64,000 bases of DNA from Saccharothrix sp. HUAS TT1 (GCF_040744945.1 NZ_CP160453.1:4712001-4776000), one strand, 5' to 3'; shown: positions 7,841 through 51,863, counted from the stretch's first letter. Program-made: numbers and translations. The notes: generated from the sequence alone by a model not told the origin.

Positions 7841-9093
7841 GCGGCGGTCCCGGCGCCCGCCAGGTACTTCTCCACCACGTCGGCGGCGGTGGCCAGGCCC
7901 GTCTCGCCCGCCATCGCCTCGCCCAGCGCGGCCGAGCGCTCGCGCATCCGGTCGTCGGCGACCGCCTCGGCCACCGCGGCGACCAGGCCGTCGCGGGTGA
8001 GGCGGTGCAGCGGCAGGGGAGCGGGGCTCACGCCGAGGCCGTGCATCCGCCGCGCCCAGAACGGGTTGTCGAACACCGCCGGGACCGTGACCTGCGGGAT
8101 GCCCGCGCGCAACGCCGAACCGGCCGTGCCGCAGCCGCCGTGGTGCACGACCGCCGCGCAGCGCGGCATCAGCCAGCCGTAGTCGACCTCGGTCGCCCGG
8201 AACACGTCGTCGGGCAGCTCGCGGTCGTTGCCGCCGACCACCACCAGCGGCCGGCCCGCCCCGCGCGCCGCGTCGATCGCCCAGTCCACGGTCCGGTCGG
8301 CGTCGTGCACCGGCCACGTGCTGCCGAGCGTGAGCAGGACGGGCGGCGCCTGCGTGACGAAGTCGGCCAGGTCGGCGGGCGGGTTCCACCACTCGCGGTC
8401 GTGGAACCAGTAGCCGGTGACGTGCGCCTGGTCCGGCCAGTCCGCCGGCCGCGGCACGACGACGTCGCTGAACGGGTACAGCAGCGGCCGGTCGCGGCCG
8501 ATCTCGCCGAACCGGGACCTGCCCTTCAGCGCCGTGCCGCCGACGCGCTCCACGTACTTGTTGGCCATCCAGCACATCGACGTCCACTGGAACGTGTCGA
8601 AGAACCGGTGCGTGAGCTTGTTGTAGCCGCCGCCCCACGGCCGCGGCTTCGCCTGGTAGGCGGGGAAGTCCCGGGTGGGCGTCATGGGGATCCACGACAC
8701 CGAGCACCACGGCCGGTCGGCCTCGGTGAAACCGGCGATGTGCGTCAGCGGCGCCGTCACGACGAGGTCGGCGTCCGCGCTCGCGGCGCGCATGCCCTCG
8801 AACATCGTCACCACCTCGTCGTCGGTGGGCGGCTGCACCGACCGCACGGTGCGCACGAACGACGGGCCCTTGCGGATCGCGGCGTTCATGCCCGGCTGGC
8901 TGAACAGGTCCTCGCGCATCCCCGGCGGCGGTTCGACGGCGTGGAAGTCGAGGTCGGCGTCCTCGACCAGGCCGCGGAACGACGGCGCGGTGCCGATCCG
9001 CACGTCGTGGCCGCGCCCGCGCAGGGTCCGGCCGAGGGCGACCAGCGGCTGCACGTCGCCGCGGGTGCCGAACGTCAGCATCGTGATCCTCAT
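7837..9093 (-). CDS. Glycosyltransferase, GT-B fold (macrolide/sterol-type family 1)
   Basis: This 418-residue enzyme likely attaches a deoxysugar from an NDP donor to the polyketide aglycone in the cytoplasm. The N-terminal acceptor domain begins [17 protein letters not shown] (residues 5-21), the glycine-rich loop of the YjiC/sterol glucosyltransferase-like group. The C-terminal donor-binding motif [19 protein letters not shown] starts at residue 317. LLTLGST near residue 255 opens the second Rossmann-like domain. The ATG at 9093 is preceded by GAAGGTG and gives the canonical N-terminus. No DesVIII/EryCII-like helper protein is encoded beside it, although many amino-sugar transferases need one. 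It is the first gene of a seven-gene leftward operon. The sugar donor and the attachment site cannot be told from sequence. Confidence 0.9.
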   Translation of the reverse strand: MRITMLTFGTRGDVQPLVALGRTLRGRGHDVRIGTAPSFRGLVEDADLDFHAVEPPPGMREDLFSQPGMNAAIRKGPSFVRTVRSVQPPTDDEVVTMFEGMRAASADADLVVTAPLTHIAGFTEADRPWCSVSWIPMTPTRDFPAYQAKPRPWGGGYNKLTHRFFDTFQWTSMCWMANKYVERVGGTALKGRSRFGEIGRDRPLLYPFSDVVVPRPADWPDQAHVTGYWFHDREWWNPPADLADFVTQAPPVLLTLGSTWPVHDADRTVDWAIDAARGAGRPLVVVGGNDRELPDDVFRATEVDYGWLMPRCAAVVHHGGCGTAGSALRAGIPQVTVPAVFDNPFWARRMHGLGVSPAPLPLHRLTRDGLVAAVAEAVADDRMRERSAALGEAMAGETGLATAADVVEKYLAGAGTAA

Positions 9094-9137
9094 GGGCACC
9101 TTCGCCTGGGTTGGGTGTGCCTGGACTGCCGAGCGTG

Positions 9138-9170
9138 ACGATAGGGACGCATGTCTGGGGAAATCGCCAG
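9138..9170. promoter_or_regulatory. Divergent promoter with PAS-LuxR-type operator
   Basis: CTGGGGAAATCGCCAG at 9155-9170 matches the PAS-LuxR consensus CTVGGGAWWTCCCBAG at 15 of 16 positions (G for C at position 12). On the minus strand a -10-like TATCGT (9143-9138) lies 11 bases downstream. The operator therefore overlaps the -35 position of a promoter for the glycosyltransferase operon, whose ATG follows about 45 bases later. The PKS1 start lies 118 bases away on the other side and may share the site. The region 9094-9287 holds no gene. Confidence 0.65.
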
Positions 9171-9287
9171 AAAGGCGCGCCCCGCGCCGGCCGCCCGGCA
9201 CCGAGACTGGGGAGGGCATCGACGACCCACCGCGACCGTCGGCCCGGCCGGGCCCGTGGTCGCCGCGCGCACCAGCGGGAGCCAGTC

Positions 9288-18728
<9,441 letters not shown>

Positions 18729-18741
18729 GGGCGCCGCGACT

Positions 18742-18757
18742 CTAGGGATTTCCCGGC
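18742..18757. promoter_or_regulatory. Partial PAS-LuxR operator upstream of PKS2
   Basis: CTAGGGATTTCCCGGC matches the first 14 positions of CTVGGGAWWTCCCBAG and fails only at the last two. It lies in the 101-base gap between PKS1 (TAG at 18726-18728) and the PKS2 ATG at 18830. A weak GAGACT sits 11-12 bases downstream where a -10 box would be. It may give PKS2-PKS5 their own promoter. Confidence 0.6.
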
Positions 18758-18829
18758 GATCACCCATCGAGACTGAGCGGACGCGTACCCGTTCGTGTCG
18801 CCGTCGACCGTCGAGATGGGTTGGGTTGA

Positions 18830-41080
<22,251 letters not shown>

Positions 41081-41105
41081 CCAACCGACCCCGAAGCGGA
41101 GACCC

Positions 41106-44100
41106 ATGTCCCACTCCACCGACCAGGTCATCGAGGCGTTCCGGGCGTCGATGAAGGAGAACGAGCGGCTGCGCAAGCTCAACCGGCGGCTGGCCTCCGG
41201 TCGCGCCGAGCCGGTCGCCGTGGTGGCCATGAGCTGCCGGTTCCCCGGCGGCGTCACCTCGCCCGAGCAGCTGTGGGACCTGGTGGCGGGCGGCGTGGAC
41301 GCGGTGGGGCCGCTGCCGGGCGACCGGGGCTGGGACCCGGCGGACCTGGCGGTCGGGCCGACCCGCGAGGGCGGGTTCGTGTCCGGGGTCGCCGACTTCG
41401 ACCCGGCGTTCTTCGGGCTCACCCCGCGCGAGGCGCTGGCCATGGACCCGCAGCAGCGGCTGCTGCTGGAGACGTCCTGGGAGGCGTTCGAACGGGCCGG
41501 GCTGGACGCGACCGCCCTGCACGGCAGCCGCACCGGCGTGTTCGTCGGCACGAACGGCCAGGAGTACCTGGACCTGCTGGCGGCGGTCGGCGAGGACGGC
41601 AGCCCGCACGCGGGCACCGGCAACGCGGCCAGCGTGGTGTCCGGCCGGCTGTCCTACACGTTCGGGCTGGAGGGCCCGTCGGTCACCGTGGACACGGCCT
41701 GCTCGTCGTCGCTGGTCGCGATCCACCTGGCCGCGCAGGCGGTGCGGTCGGGCGAGTGCTCGCTGGCGCTCGCGGGCGGCGTCACGGTCATGGTCAAGCC
41801 GACCGCGTTCGTGCTCTACGGCCGGCAGGGCGCGGTCGCGCCGGACGGCCGGTGCAAGGCGTTCGCCGAGGGCGCGGACGGCGTCGGCTGGGCCGAGGGC
41901 GTCGGCCTGGTGCTGCTGGAGAAGCTGTCCGACGCGCGCCGCAACGGCCACCCGGTGCTCGCGGTGCTGCGCGGGTCGGCGGTGAACTCCGACGGCGCGT
42001 CCAACGGGTTGACCGCGCCGAGCGGCCCGGCGCAGCGGCGGGTGATCCGGCAGGCGCTCAAGGCGTCCGGCCTGTCGGCGGCCGACGTGGACGTGGTCGA
42101 GGCGCACGGCACCGGCACGTCGCTGGGCGACCCGATCGAGGCGCAGGCGCTGCTGGCCACCTACGGGCGCGACCGCGCGCGGCCGTTGCTGCTGGGCTCG
42201 GTGAAGTCGAACATCGGCCACGCGCAGGCCGCGTCCGGCGTGGCCGGGTTGATCAAGCTCGTGCTGGCGATGCGGCACGGCACCGTGCCCGCGACCCTGC
42301 ACGCCGACGCCCCGTCGCGGCGGGTGGACTGGACGAGCGGCGCGGTCGAGCTGGTCACCGAGCCCCGGCCCTGGCCGGAGACCGGCGCCCCGCGCCGCGC
42401 GGCCGTGTCGTCGTTCGGCGTCAGCGGCACCAACGCGCACGTCGTCGTGGAAGCCGCGCCCCCGGCGGAGGTCGAGCCCGCCGGCCCGGCTCCCGGCTGG
42501 ACGCCGTGGGTGCTGTCGGCCCGGTCCCGGGAAGCGCTGCGCGAGCAGGCCGCGCGGGTGCGCGACCACCTGGCCGGCCGCGACGACCGGCCGGTGGACG
42601 TGGCGTTCTCGCTGACCGCGACCCGCACGGCCCTGCCGCACCGCGCCGTGCTGCTCGACCCCGCCGACCTGGACGCGCTGGCGGCCGGCCGCCCGTCGGC
42701 CACCACCGCCGAGGGCGTCGCCGACGCCGACGCGGCCGGGCCGGTGTTCGTGTTCCCCGGCCAGGGCGCGCAGTGGGTCGGCATGGGCGCGCGGCTGCTC
42801 GACGAGTCGCCGGTGTTCGCCGCCCGGATCGGGGAGTGCGCCGAAGCGCTCGCCCCGCACGTGGACTTCTCGCCGGTGGACGTGCTGCGCGACGGCCTCG
42901 CGCTGGACCGCGTCGAGGTCGTGCAGCCCGTGTCGTGGGCGGTGATGGTCGCCCTGGCGGCGGTGTGGGAGGCGCACGGCGTCCACCCGGCCGCCGTCGT
43001 CGGCCACTCGCAGGGCGAGGTCGCGGCGGCGTGCGTGGCCGGCGGGCTGTCCCTGGCGGACGGCGCGCGGGTCGTGGCGTTGCGGGCGAGGGCGATCGGG
43101 CGGGCGCTGTCCGGGCGTGGCGGGATGCTGTCGGTGGCCCTGCCCGAGGCCGAGGTGGCGCCCCGGTTGGCGCCGGGGCTGTCGATCGCCGCCGTCAACG
43201 GGCCCGCCGCGGTCGTGGTGTCCGGCGAGCCCGCGGCGCTGGACGAGCTGGCCGGGTCGCTGGCCGCCGAGGGCGCGCGGGTGCGGCGGGTCGCCGTGGA
43301 CTACGCCTCGCACTCCGCGCACGTGGACGCCGTGCGCGCCGACCTGCTCGCCGCGCTGGAGCCGGTCCGGCCGGTGACCGGGCAGGTGCCGTTCTTCTCC
43401 ACCCGCACCGGCGGCTGGTTCGACACCGCCGGGCTCGACGCCGGGTACTGGTTCGCGAACCTGCGCGAGACCGTGCGGTTCGAGCGGGCCGTGCGGGACC
43501 TGGTCGCGGTGGGGCACCGGGCGTTCGTCGAGGTCGGGCCGCACCCGGTGCTCACCGCCGCCGTGCAGGGGACGGCCGAGGCCGCCGGGGCGCCCGTCGC
43601 CGCCGTCGGCACCCTGCGGCGCGACGACGGCGGGCTCGACCGGTTCACGCTGTCGCTGGGCGAGGCGTTCTGCGCCGGGGTCGCGGTGGACTGGTCCGGG
43701 TTCTTCCCCGGCGCGCGCCGGGTCGACCTGCCGACCTACCCGTTCCAGCGCACCCGGCTGTGGCCCGACCTGCCCGCGCCCGCCGTGAGCGGCCGGTTCC
43801 GCACGGGGTGGGCGCCGATCGGCCCCGGCCGCCCGCTCGACGGCACGTGGCTGGTCGCCGTGCCCGACCAGGAGTCCTGGCTCCCGGACGGCCCGGTGGT
43901 CCGGGTCGTGGTGTCCGAGGACCCCGCCGTCACCGCGACCCGGATCACTCAGGTGCTGGACGGCGTCGAGCCCGCCGGGGTGCTGGCGCTGACCGCCACG
44001 GACGACGGGGCCACGGGGGTCGCGCTGACGACGTCGTTGTTGCGCGCCCTGGGGGTTCTCGGCCTGTCGGCCCCGCTGTGGTGCGTGACGCGAGGCGCGG

Positions 44101-47100
44101 TGTCGACCGGTGACGACGACCCGGTGACCAACCCGGGCCACGCGGCGCTGTGGGGCCTGGGCCGGGTGGCCGCGCTGGAGCACCCGGAGCGCTGGGGCGG
44201 GCTGGTCGACCTGGTCGGCGACGAGCTCGTGCTGCCCGACGCGCCCGAGGACCAGGTGGCGGTGCGCCCCGGCGGTCTGCTCGGCCGTCGGCTCGTGCCG
44301 GTCACCGACAGCGTCGCCGCACCGGGGTTGAGCGGCACGGTCCTGGTGACCGGCGGCACCGGCTCGGTCGGGTCGCACGTCGTCCGCTGGGTCCTGGAGC
44401 ACGGGGCGGAGCACGTCGTCGTCGTCGCCCGGGGCGCGCACGAGGGCGCGGCCGACGTGACGCCGGTGGCGTGCTCGGTCACCGACCGGGAGGCGCTGGC
44501 CGCCGCGCTCGCCGCGATCCCCGCCGACCGGCCGCTGACCGCCGTGGTGCACGCCGCGCGCGACGTGACCGACGGCTCTCTGTCCACATTGGACGAGGCG
44601 AGCCTGCTGGAACCGGTCCGCACGGCCGCGGCCGGTGTCCCGGTGCTGGACGAGTTGGCCGGGGACGTGCCGCTGGTGGTCTTCGGCGGCCTGGCGGGCG
44701 CGGTCGGCGGTCCGGGCCAGGCCGCCGCCGCGGCGGCGGACGCGGTGGCGGAAGCCGTCGTGCTGCGCCGCCGGGCGGCCGGTCGGCCGGGGGTCGCGGT
44801 GGCGTGGGCCGAGTGGGCCGCCGGGCGCGGCGCCGGGCTGGCGGGCGCGCTGGCCTCGCGCGGGCTGCCCGCGCTGCCGCCGGAACGGGCGCTCGACGCG
44901 CTGGGCTCGGTGTTCGGCGGTGGGCACGCGCAGCTCGTCGTGGCCGACTTCGGCTGGGAGCGGTTCGCGTCCTGGTTCGCCGCCGAGCGGCCCAGCCCGC
45001 TGTTCGGCGAGCTGGCGGCGTTCCGGCGGGCCGGCGCGGACCTCGTCGCCGAACCGGCCACCGGGTTGGCCGCCGAGCTGCGCGACCTGCCGCGGGACCG
45101 GGCCGTGCGCCGACTGCTCGACCTGGTGCGCGACACCGCCGCCGCCGTGCTCGGCCACCCGTCCGCCGCCGACGTGCCCGCGCGGCGCGCGTTCGGCGAG
45201 CTGGGCGTCGACTCGCTGACCGCCGTCGAGCTGCGCAACCGGCTGCGGACCGCCACCGACGCGCCGGTCGCCGCGACCGCCGTGTTCGACCACCCCACGC
45301 CCGAGGCGCTGGCCGCGCACGTCGCGGAACTCCTGCTCGGACCGGTCGCCGCCGACGTGGACGTCCCGGGCGTGAGCGGTTCCACCGCGGCCGACCCGAT
45401 CGTGATCGTCGGCATGGCGTGCCGCTACCCCGGTGGCGTCGCGGACGCCGACGGGCTGTGGCGGCTGGTCGCCGAGGGGCGGGACGTCGTCGCGCCGTTC
45501 CCCACCGACCGGGGCTGGGACCTCACCGGCCTGGGCGCCTCCAGCGCCACCGCCGAGGGCGGTTTCCTGGACGACGTGGCCGGTTTCGACGCCGGCTTCT
45601 TCGGCATCTCGCCGCGCGAGGCGCTGTCGATGGACCCGCAGCAGCGGCTGCTGCTCGAAACGTCGTGGGAGGCGCTGGAGCAGGCGGGCGTCGACCCCGT
45701 CGGGCTGCGCGGCTCGGCGACCGGCGTGTTCGTCGGCGCGGTCGGCACCGACTACCGGCCGCCCGCCGACCTCCAGGGCCACCACCTGGCGGGCACGGTC
45801 GCCAGCGTGCTGTCCGGTCGGGTGTCGTACGTGCTCGGGCTGGAGGGCCCGGCGATGACGATCGACACGGCGTGCTCGTCGTCGTTGGTGGCGTTGCACC
45901 TGGCGGCCCGGTCGCTGCGGTCGGGGGAGTCGTCGCTGGCGCTCGCGGGTGGCGTCATGGTCATGTCCACCCCCGCCGCGTTCACCGGGTTCACCGCGCA
46001 GGGCGGGATGGCCCCCGGTGGTCGGTGCCGGTCGTTCGCCGAGTCGGCCGAGGGCACCGGCTGGTCGGAGGGCGTCGGCGTCCTGGTGCTGGAGCGGCTG
46101 TCGGACGCGCGGCGCAACGGGCACGAGGTGCTGGCCGTGGTGCGCGGGTCCGCGGTGAACCAGGACGGCGCGTCGAACGGGCTCACCGCGCCGAACGGCC
46201 CCGCGCAGCAGCGGGTGATCCGGGCGGCGCTGGCCGATGCCGGGCTGCGACCGTCCGAAGTGGACGTGGTGGAGGCGCACGGCACCGGCACCACGCTGGG
46301 TGACCCGATCGAGGCGCAGGCCGTGCTGGCCACCTACGGCGCGGAGCGCGCGGAACCGCTGCTCCTCGGCTCGATCAAGTCGAACATGGCGCACGCCCAG
46401 GCCGCCGCCGGCGTCGCCGGGATCATCAAGGTCGTGCAGGCGATGCGGCACGGCCTGGTGCCCGGCACGCTGCACGTCGACCGCCCGTCCCCGCACGTCG
46501 ACTGGGCGTCCGGCGCGGTGCGGCTGGTCACCGAGGCCGTGGCGTGGCCGGAGACCGGTCGGCCGAGGCGGGCCGGTGTGTCGTCGTTCGGCGCGAGCGG
46601 CACCAACGCGCACGTGATCGTGGAACAGGCCCCGCCCGCCGAGGCGCGCCCGACGACCGCGACGGGCACGGTGCCGGTGCTGCTGTCGGCCGCCACCTCT
46701 GAAGGGCTGCGGGCCCAGGCCGAGCGGTGGCTGGACGTGGACGCCCGCGCGTTGGGCGACCTGGCGTTCTCGGCCGCCACGACCCGCGCGCACCTGGAGC
46801 ACCGCGCCGCCGTCGTGTGCGCGGACCCGGCCGGGCTGCGGCACGGCCTGGCCGCGCTCGCCGCCGGCGAGACCGCGCCGGACGTGCTGGTCGGCCGGGC
46901 CGATCGCGCGCCGACGACCGCGTTCGTGTTCGCGGGCCAGGGCGCGCAGCGGACCGGCATGGGCGCGGGGCTGGTCCGGTTCCCGGTGTTCGCCGCCGCG
47001 TTCGACGAGGTGTGCGCGCGGCTCGACGTGGACGTGCGGTCGGGCGACCCGGACGACACCGGCGTCGCGCAGCCGGCGCTGTTCGCGTTCGAGGTGGCCC

Positions 47101-50100
47101 TGTTCCGGCTGCTGGAGTCGTGGGGCGTGCGGCCGGACGTGCTGGTGGGGCACTCGGTCGGCGAGATCGCCGCCGCGCACGTCGCGGGCGTGCTGTCGCT
47201 GGACGACGCGTGCCGCCTGGTCTCGGCGCGGGCCCGGCTGATGGCCGCCCTGCCCGCCGGCGGCGCGATGCTGTCGGTGCGCGTGCCCGAGGACGTGGTG
47301 GCGCCGCTGCTGCCGGACGGCGTGGTCGTCGCCGCGGTCAACGCGCCGGATGCCGTGGTCGTCGCCGGACCGGCGGACGCGGTGGCCGAGGCCGGTCGTC
47401 GGCTGGCGGGGTTCCGCACCCGGCCGCTGCGGGTCAGCCACGCGTTCCACTCACCGCTGGTCGAGCCCGTGCTGGACGACCTGCGCGCCGCACTGGCCGG
47501 TATCTCGTTCGAGCCGCCCGCCATCCCGCTGGTGTCCACGGTGACCGGCGAGCCGTCCGACATGTCCGCAGTGGACTACTGGGTGCGCCAGGTGCGCGAG
47601 CCGGTGCGCTTCGCCGACGCGGTCGCCGCGCTCGACGTCGACACCGTCGTCGAGATCGGCCCCGACGGCTCGCTGTCCGCCGCCGTCCAGGACACCGCCG
47701 GCCCGGACGTGCTGGTCGTGCCCCTGGCCCGCCGCGACACCGCCGAGGACACCGCCCTGCTCACCGGCTTGGCCCGCCTGCACACCCGCGGCGTCCCGGT
47801 GGACTGGGCGGCGGTGATGCCCGGCAACCGGGTCGCGCTGCCCACGTACGCGTTCCGGCACGAGCGGTACTGGCCGACCAGGTTCGCCGCCGACGAGGTG
47901 GGGACGGTCGGCCTCGACGCCACCGGGCACGCGCTGGTGGGCGCGGCGACCCCGCTGCCGGACTCGGACGGAGTGCTGCTGACCGGCAGGCTGTCCCGGC
48001 ACACCCACCCGTGGCTGGCCGACCACCGGGTCGGTGACACGGTCCTGTTCCCCGGCACCGGTTTCCTCGACCTGGCGTTCCGGGCCGGTGACGAGGTCGG
48101 CTGCCCGAGGGTCGCCGAGCTGACGCTCGAACAGCCGTTGTTGCTGCCCGAGGACGGCGCGGTGCGGGTGCAGGTGGTCGTCGGTCCGCCGGACGGCGGT
48201 GGGACGCGCACGCTGGCCGTGTTCGGGCGCCCGGACGGCCAGGACGCGCCGTGGACCCGGTACGCGGGCGGCCTGCTGTCGCCGGAGGCGGTGGCGGGCG
48301 AGGCGCTGGACGGCCCGTGGCCGCCGGTCGGGGCCGAGCCGATGGACCTCGACGGCTTCTACGAGCACCACGCCGACCGCAACTTCCACTACGGCCCGGT
48401 GTTCCGCGGGCTGACCGCCGTGTGGCGGCGCGGTGACGACGTGTTCGCCGACGTGGTGCTGCCCGGTCACGAGCAGGGCGCGGCGGAGGGTTTCGGTTTG
48501 CACCCGGCGCTGCTCGACGCCGCGCTGCACACCACGTCGTTCGCCCACCCCGACACGGACCCCAAGCAGCTGCCGTTCTCGTGGAGCGGTGTGGCGCTGC
48601 ACGCCACGGGCGCGGGCAGGCTGCGGGTGCGGCTCGCCTCGGCCGGTCCGGACTCGGTGACGCTGGCAGTCGCCGACGCCACCGGGGCCCCGGTGGCGAC
48701 GATCGGCGCGCTGGTGCTGCGGCCGGCGGACACCGGCTCGCCGCGCGGCCGCGCCGAAGGCCCGCACTCGCTGCTCTGGATCCCGGTCGAGACGGCCGAG
48801 ACACCTGCTAGCAAATCTAGCGACGCTCTGCTTGCTAGCGGTGCTAGTAAAAATGGCGCCGAAAGCATCGCGATCACCGAAAGCGCCGAAAGCGCCGAAA
48901 GCGGCAGGAGCGCCGGGAGTGCCGGGAGTGCCGGGAGCGGCAGGAGTGCCGAAAGCGTTGGGAGCGCCCAACACGTCGCGCGCGCCGATGCGGTCGACCT
49001 GGTGGTACTTGCCTCGGCCTCCGCCCCCGTCCCCGCTTCGGCCCTCACCTCCGCCTTCACCTCCGCTTCGGCCCCCGCTTCCGCCTCTGCCCCCGCTTCC
49101 GGCGACTCCACTGCTCCCAGCACCTCCACCACCCTCGGCATCTCCGGGCGGCACGTGGTTGATGCCGAGACCCTCGCTGCCGACCTCGCCGCCGGCGCGC
49201 CCGCGCCCGCCTTCGCCGTGCTGCCGGTCCCCGCCGAGGAGGGCGTCACCGCGACCGTGCTGGAGGCCCTGCGCGACTGGGCGGCCCGCGACGAGCTGGC
49301 CGCCGTCCCGCTGCTGGTGCTCACCCGCGACGCGGTCGCGGCGAGCCCGTCCGACGCCCTGACCGGGCTCCCGGCCGCCCCCGTCTGGGGGCTGGTGCGC
49401 TCGGTCCAGTGGGAGGAACCGGGCCGGTTCCTCCTCCTCGACCACGACGGCACCGCGGACGACGCGCTGCTGGCCGCCGCCGTCGCGTCCGGCGAGCCGC
49501 AAGCCGCCGTGCGCCGGGGCGCACTCCTCGCGCCGCGCATCGCCCGACCCGCACCCGGCGACGTCGTCGCCCTCCCGCCCGGCCTCGGGCTCGGCACGGG
49601 CTGGCGGCTCGACGCGACCGGCACCGGCGCGGTCGACGGCATCGCGGCCGTGCCGGTGGACGTGCCCGCGCCCGGCCCCGGCGAGGTGCTGATCGGGATG
49701 CGCGCGGCCGGTGTGAACTTCCGGGACGTGCTGTCCGTGCTCGGCCTCGCGGCGGGCGCCGAACCCGGCCCGCTCGGTGTCGAGGGCGCGGGCGTGGTGC
49801 TGGAGGTCGGGTCGGGCGTCACCGACCTCGTGCCCGGCGACCGGGTGATGGGCGTGCTGTCCGGCGCGTACGGGCCGCGCGCGCTGGCCGACCGCCGCAC
49901 CGTGGCGAAGGTCCCGGACGGCTGGTCGTGGACCGACGCGGCGACCGTGCCCATGGCCTACCTGACCGCCTACTACGCGCTGGTCGACCTGGTGGGGCTC
50001 AAGCCGGGCGAGTCGGTGCTGGTGCACGCGGGCGCGGGCGGTGTCGGCATGGCCGCCATCCGCCTCGCCCGGCACCTCGGGGCCGAGGTCTACGCCACGG

Positions 50101-51839
50101 CCGGCCCCGGCAAGTGGGCCGCGCTGCGCGAACTGGGCGTGCCGGACGAGCGGATCGCGTCGTCGCGGACCCTGGACTTCGCGGAGCGGTTCCGCGCGGC
50201 CACCGGCGGGCGCGGCGTCGACGTGGTGCTGAACTCGCTGGCGGGCGCGTTCACCGACGCGTCGCTGGCCCTGCTCGCGCCCGGCGGCCGGTTCGCCGAG
50301 ATGGGCAAGTCCGACGTCCGCGACCCCGCCGACCACCCCGGCATCACCTACACCGCGTTCGACACCGTCGAGGCCGGGCCGGACCGCCTCGGGCGGATGT
50401 TCGCCGAACTCCTCGCCCTCGACGCCGTGCGCCCGCTGCCCGCGACGACCTGGGACGTCCGCCGCGCGCCGGAGGCGTTCCGGCACGTCAGCCAGGCCAA
50501 GCACACCGGCAAGGTGGTGCTCGCCCTGCCCGCGCCGTGGCGGACCGACGGCACCGTGCTGATCACCGGCGGCACCGGCGCGCTCGGGTCCCGGCTGGCC
50601 CGGCACCTCGTCGCCGAGCACGGCGCGACCCGGCTGCTGCTGCTCGGCAGGCGCGGACCGGACGCGCCCGGCGCGGCGGAGCTGCGCGCCGACCTGACCG
50701 CCGCCGGCGCGGTGGTGGACGTGGTCGCGTGCGACGTCGCCGACCCGGACGCGGTGGCCGCCGTGCTGGCCGCCGTGCCCGCCGAGCACCCGCTGACCGC
50801 CGTGGTGCACGCGGCGGGCGTGCTGGACGACGGCGTGCTGTCCGCGCTCACCCCGGAGCGGCTGGCGACCGTGCTGCGGGCGAAGGCGGACGCGGCGCTC
50901 GTCCTCGACCGGCTCACCCGGGACGCCGACCTCGCCGCGTTCGTCACCTACTCGTCCGTCGTCGGCACGGTCGGCGGACCCGGTCAGGGCAGCTACGCCG
51001 CCGCCAACGCGTTCCTCGACGCCCTCGCCCAGCACCGCCGGGCCCGCGGACTGCCCGGCCAGTCGCTGCGCTGGGGACCCTGGACGGCCGAGGCGGGCAT
51101 GACCGCGACCCTCGGCGGCGCGGCGGGCCGCTCCGGCACCCGGCCGCTGTCGTGGGCCGACGGGCACGCCCTGTTCGACGCCGCGCTGGCCGCCGCCGAC
51201 CCGGCGCCGCTGCCGGTGCGGTTCGACCAGGCCGGGTTGCGCGCCAACGCCGACCTGCCGCCGCTGCTGAGCGGCCTGGTCGCGGGGACCGCCCGCCGGG
51301 CCGCCGCGACCGAGGCGCTGGACGCGGCGTCCTTCGTGGACCGGCTGGCCGGGTTGACGCCCGGCGAGCGCAGGCGCGCCCTGGTCCGGTTCGTGCGCGA
51401 GCAGGTGGCCGCCGTGCTCGGGCACCGGTCCGCCGACGTCGTGGAGGCCGACCGCGGCTTCACCGACCTCGGGTTCGACTCGCTGACCGTGGTGGAGCTG
51501 CGCAACCGCGTCAACGGCGCGACCGGGCTGCGGCTGGCCGCGACCACCGTGTTCGACCACCCGACCCCGACCGCCCTGGCCGCGCACCTGCTGTCGCTGC
51601 TGGAACCCGGGTTCGAGGCCGTGCCGGACGCGCACCTGGCCGACCTCGCCGCCCTGGAGGCCGCCGTGTCCGGCGGCCTGCCCGAGGCGGCGCGCGACGA
51701 GGTGGCCGAGCGGTTGCGCGCCCTGCTCGACCAGCTGGCGCCCGCGCCCGCCACCGGCGCCGGCTTCGTCGACGTGATCGACGACGCCAGCGACGACGAG
51801 ATCTTCGAGTTCATCGACCGCGAGCTGCGCGGTACGTGA
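41106..51839 (+). CDS. Type I PKS3: modules 7 and 8
   Basis: This synthase of 3,577 residues adds two units. Its N-terminal docking helix ([20 protein letters not shown], residues 4-23) differs from those of PKS2, PKS4 and PKS5 and suits the distinct tail of PKS2. Module 7: KS Cys199, methylmalonyl AT Ser635 and YASH at 733, dead KR, ACP Ser1370. Module 8: KS Cys1590, malonyl AT Ser2017 and HAFH at 2112, DH His2307 and Asp2471, a low-complexity insert at 2566-2685, ER about 2860-3145, KR Tyr3297, ACP Ser3459. The C-terminus ends [15 protein letters not shown], the docking type shared with PKS1 and PKS4. The ATG at 41106 follows GGAG by four bases and begins 25 bases after the PKS2 stop, so it is in the same operon. 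Confidence 0.96.
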   Translation: MSHSTDQVIEAFRASMKENERLRKLNRRLASGRAEPVAVVAMSCRFPGGVTSPEQLWDLVAGGVDAVGPLPGDRGWDPADLAVGPTREGGFVSGVADFDPAFFGLTPREALAMDPQQRLLLETSWEAFERAGLDATALHGSRTGVFVGTNGQEYLDLLAAVGEDGSPHAGTGNAASVVSGRLSYTFGLEGPSVTVDTACSSSLVAIHLAAQAVRSGECSLALAGGVTVMVKPTAFVLYGRQGAVAPDGRCKAFAEGADGVGWAEGVGLVLLEKLSDARRNGHPVLAVLRGSAVNSDGASNGLTAPSGPAQRRVIRQALKASGLSAADVDVVEAHGTGTSLGDPIEAQALLATYGRDRARPLLLGSVKSNIGHAQAASGVAGLIKLVLAMRHGTVPATLHADAPSRRVDWTSGAVELVTEPRPWPETGAPRRAAVSSFGVSGTNAHVVVEAAPPAEVEPAGPAPGWTPWVLSARSREALREQAARVRDHLAGRDDRPVDVAFSLTATRTALPHRAVLLDPADLDALAAGRPSATTAEGVADADAAGPVFVFPGQGAQWVGMGARLLDESPVFAARIGECAEALAPHVDFSPVDVLRDGLALDRVEVVQPVSWAVMVALAAVWEAHGVHPAAVVGHSQGEVAAACVAGGLSLADGARVVALRARAIGRALSGRGGMLSVALPEAEVAPRLAPGLSIAAVNGPAAVVVSGEPAALDELAGSLAAEGARVRRVAVDYASHSAHVDAVRADLLAALEPVRPVTGQVPFFSTRTGGWFDTAGLDAGYWFANLRETVRFERAVRDLVAVGHRAFVEVGPHPVLTAAVQGTAEAAGAPVAAVGTLRRDDGGLDRFTLSLGEAFCAGVAVDWSGFFPGARRVDLPTYPFQRTRLWPDLPAPAVSGRFRTGWAPIGPGRPLDGTWLVAVPDQESWLPDGPVVRVVVSEDPAVTATRITQVLDGVEPAGVLALTATDDGATGVALTTSLLRALGVLGLSAPLWCVTRGAVSTGDDDPVTNPGHAALWGLGRVAALEHPERWGGLVDLVGDELVLPDAPEDQVAVRPGGLLGRRLVPVTDSVAAPGLSGTVLVTGGTGSVGSHVVRWVLEHGAEHVVVVARGAHEGAADVTPVACSVTDREALAAALAAIPADRPLTAVVHAARDVTDGSLSTLDEASLLEPVRTAAAGVPVLDELAGDVPLVVFGGLAGAVGGPGQAAAAAADAVAEAVVLRRRAAGRPGVAVAWAEWAAGRGAGLAGALASRGLPALPPERALDALGSVFGGGHAQLVVADFGWERFASWFAAERPSPLFGELAAFRRAGADLVAEPATGLAAELRDLPRDRAVRRLLDLVRDTAAAVLGHPSAADVPARRAFGELGVDSLTAVELRNRLRTATDAPVAATAVFDHPTPEALAAHVAELLLGPVAADVDVPGVSGSTAADPIVIVGMACRYPGGVADADGLWRLVAEGRDVVAPFPTDRGWDLTGLGASSATAEGGFLDDVAGFDAGFFGISPREALSMDPQQRLLLETSWEALEQAGVDPVGLRGSATGVFVGAVGTDYRPPADLQGHHLAGTVASVLSGRVSYVLGLEGPAMTIDTACSSSLVALHLAARSLRSGESSLALAGGVMVMSTPAAFTGFTAQGGMAPGGRCRSFAESAEGTGWSEGVGVLVLERLSDARRNGHEVLAVVRGSAVNQDGASNGLTAPNGPAQQRVIRAALADAGLRPSEVDVVEAHGTGTTLGDPIEAQAVLATYGAERAEPLLLGSIKSNMAHAQAAAGVAGIIKVVQAMRHGLVPGTLHVDRPSPHVDWASGAVRLVTEAVAWPETGRPRRAGVSSFGASGTNAHVIVEQAPPAEARPTTATGTVPVLLSAATSEGLRAQAERWLDVDARALGDLAFSAATTRAHLEHRAAVVCADPAGLRHGLAALAAGETAPDVLVGRADRAPTTAFVFAGQGAQRTGMGAGLVRFPVFAAAFDEVCARLDVDVRSGDPDDTGVAQPALFAFEVALFRLLESWGVRPDVLVGHSVGEIAAAHVAGVLSLDDACRLVSARARLMAALPAGGAMLSVRVPEDVVAPLLPDGVVVAAVNAPDAVVVAGPADAVAEAGRRLAGFRTRPLRVSHAFHSPLVEPVLDDLRAALAGISFEPPAIPLVSTVTGEPSDMSAVDYWVRQVREPVRFADAVAALDVDTVVEIGPDGSLSAAVQDTAGPDVLVVPLARRDTAEDTALLTGLARLHTRGVPVDWAAVMPGNRVALPTYAFRHERYWPTRFAADEVGTVGLDATGHALVGAATPLPDSDGVLLTGRLSRHTHPWLADHRVGDTVLFPGTGFLDLAFRAGDEVGCPRVAELTLEQPLLLPEDGAVRVQVVVGPPDGGGTRTLAVFGRPDGQDAPWTRYAGGLLSPEAVAGEALDGPWPPVGAEPMDLDGFYEHHADRNFHYGPVFRGLTAVWRRGDDVFADVVLPGHEQGAAEGFGLHPALLDAALHTTSFAHPDTDPKQLPFSWSGVALHATGAGRLRVRLASAGPDSVTLAVADATGAPVATIGALVLRPADTGSPRGRAEGPHSLLWIPVETAETPASKSSDALLASGASKNGAESIAITESAESAESGRSAGSAGSAGSGRSAESVGSAQHVARADAVDLVVLASASAPVPASALTSAFTSASAPASASAPASGDSTAPSTSTTLGISGRHVVDAETLAADLAAGAPAPAFAVLPVPAEEGVTATVLEALRDWAARDELAAVPLLVLTRDAVAASPSDALTGLPAAPVWGLVRSVQWEEPGRFLLLDHDGTADDALLAAAVASGEPQAAVRRGALLAPRIARPAPGDVVALPPGLGLGTGWRLDATGTGAVDGIAAVPVDVPAPGPGEVLIGMRAAGVNFRDVLSVLGLAAGAEPGPLGVEGAGVVLEVGSGVTDLVPGDRVMGVLSGAYGPRALADRRTVAKVPDGWSWTDAATVPMAYLTAYYALVDLVGLKPGESVLVHAGAGGVGMAAIRLARHLGAEVYATAGPGKWAALRELGVPDERIASSRTLDFAERFRAATGGRGVDVVLNSLAGAFTDASLALLAPGGRFAEMGKSDVRDPADHPGITYTAFDTVEAGPDRLGRMFAELLALDAVRPLPATTWDVRRAPEAFRHVSQAKHTGKVVLALPAPWRTDGTVLITGGTGALGSRLARHLVAEHGATRLLLLGRRGPDAPGAAELRADLTAAGAVVDVVACDVADPDAVAAVLAAVPAEHPLTAVVHAAGVLDDGVLSALTPERLATVLRAKADAALVLDRLTRDADLAAFVTYSSVVGTVGGPGQGSYAAANAFLDALAQHRRARGLPGQSLRWGPWTAEAGMTATLGGAAGRSGTRPLSWADGHALFDAALAAADPAPLPVRFDQAGLRANADLPPLLSGLVAGTARRAAATEALDAASFVDRLAGLTPGERRRALVRFVREQVAAVLGHRSADVVEADRGFTDLGFDSLTVVELRNRVNGATGLRLAATTVFDHPTPTALAAHLLSLLEPGFEAVPDAHLADLAALEAAVSGGLPEAARDEVAERLRALLDQLAPAPATGAGFVDVIDDASDDEIFEFIDRELRGT
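41208..45340 (+). other. PKS module 7: KS-AT(methylmalonyl)-inactive KR-ACP
   Basis: AT has GHSQG and YASH (Tyr733). The KR nucleotide loop GGTGSVG survives, but the catalytic Ser is Gly1195 and Tyr is Ala1208, inside an alanine run. The LDD region reads ARDVTDGSL. The module should leave a ketone beside a methyl branch. The ACP reads LGVDSLTAV and is active. Confidence 0.9.
45393..51605 (+). other. PKS module 8: KS-AT(malonyl)-DH-ER-KR-ACP
   Basis: AT has GHSVG and HAFH. DH has [10 protein letters not shown], where the usual fifth-position Gly is Asp, but His2307 and Asp2471 remain. ER has GVNFRDVL and [11 protein letters not shown] has LDD and Tyr3297. The third KS motif is NMAH instead of NIGH, with His1763 kept. 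Full reduction to CH2 is expected. Confidence 0.9.
48802..49160 (+). repeat. Low-complexity Ser/Ala/Glu/Gly/Pro insert in PKS3, CTAG-rich
   Basis: About 120 extra residues sit just after LLWIPV, the first strand of the KR structural subdomain that follows the DH. The first part holds four CTAG tetramers within 40 bases (48808, 48817, 48835, 48844). Next come tandem 9-base units (GCCGAAAGC, then GCCGGGAGT) coding Glu/Gly-Ser-Ala. The last part is Ala/Ser/Pro/Thr-rich. Module 1, with the same domain order, has no such insert. Confidence 0.9.
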
Positions 51840-51863
51840 CGCCCGACCGCGAGAGGGACCCCG

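Noticed and set aside
9111..9287. N-terminal extension of PKS1 in the same frame
   Set aside because: The stretch contains the divergent promoter and operator and has no conserved sequence. GTG at 9288 has a ribosome binding site and the right KS spacing.
45873..46394. KS8 as a non-elongating KS0 because of the NMAH motif
   Set aside because: Cys1590, the HGTGT His and His1763 are all present; KS0 domains usually lack one of them.
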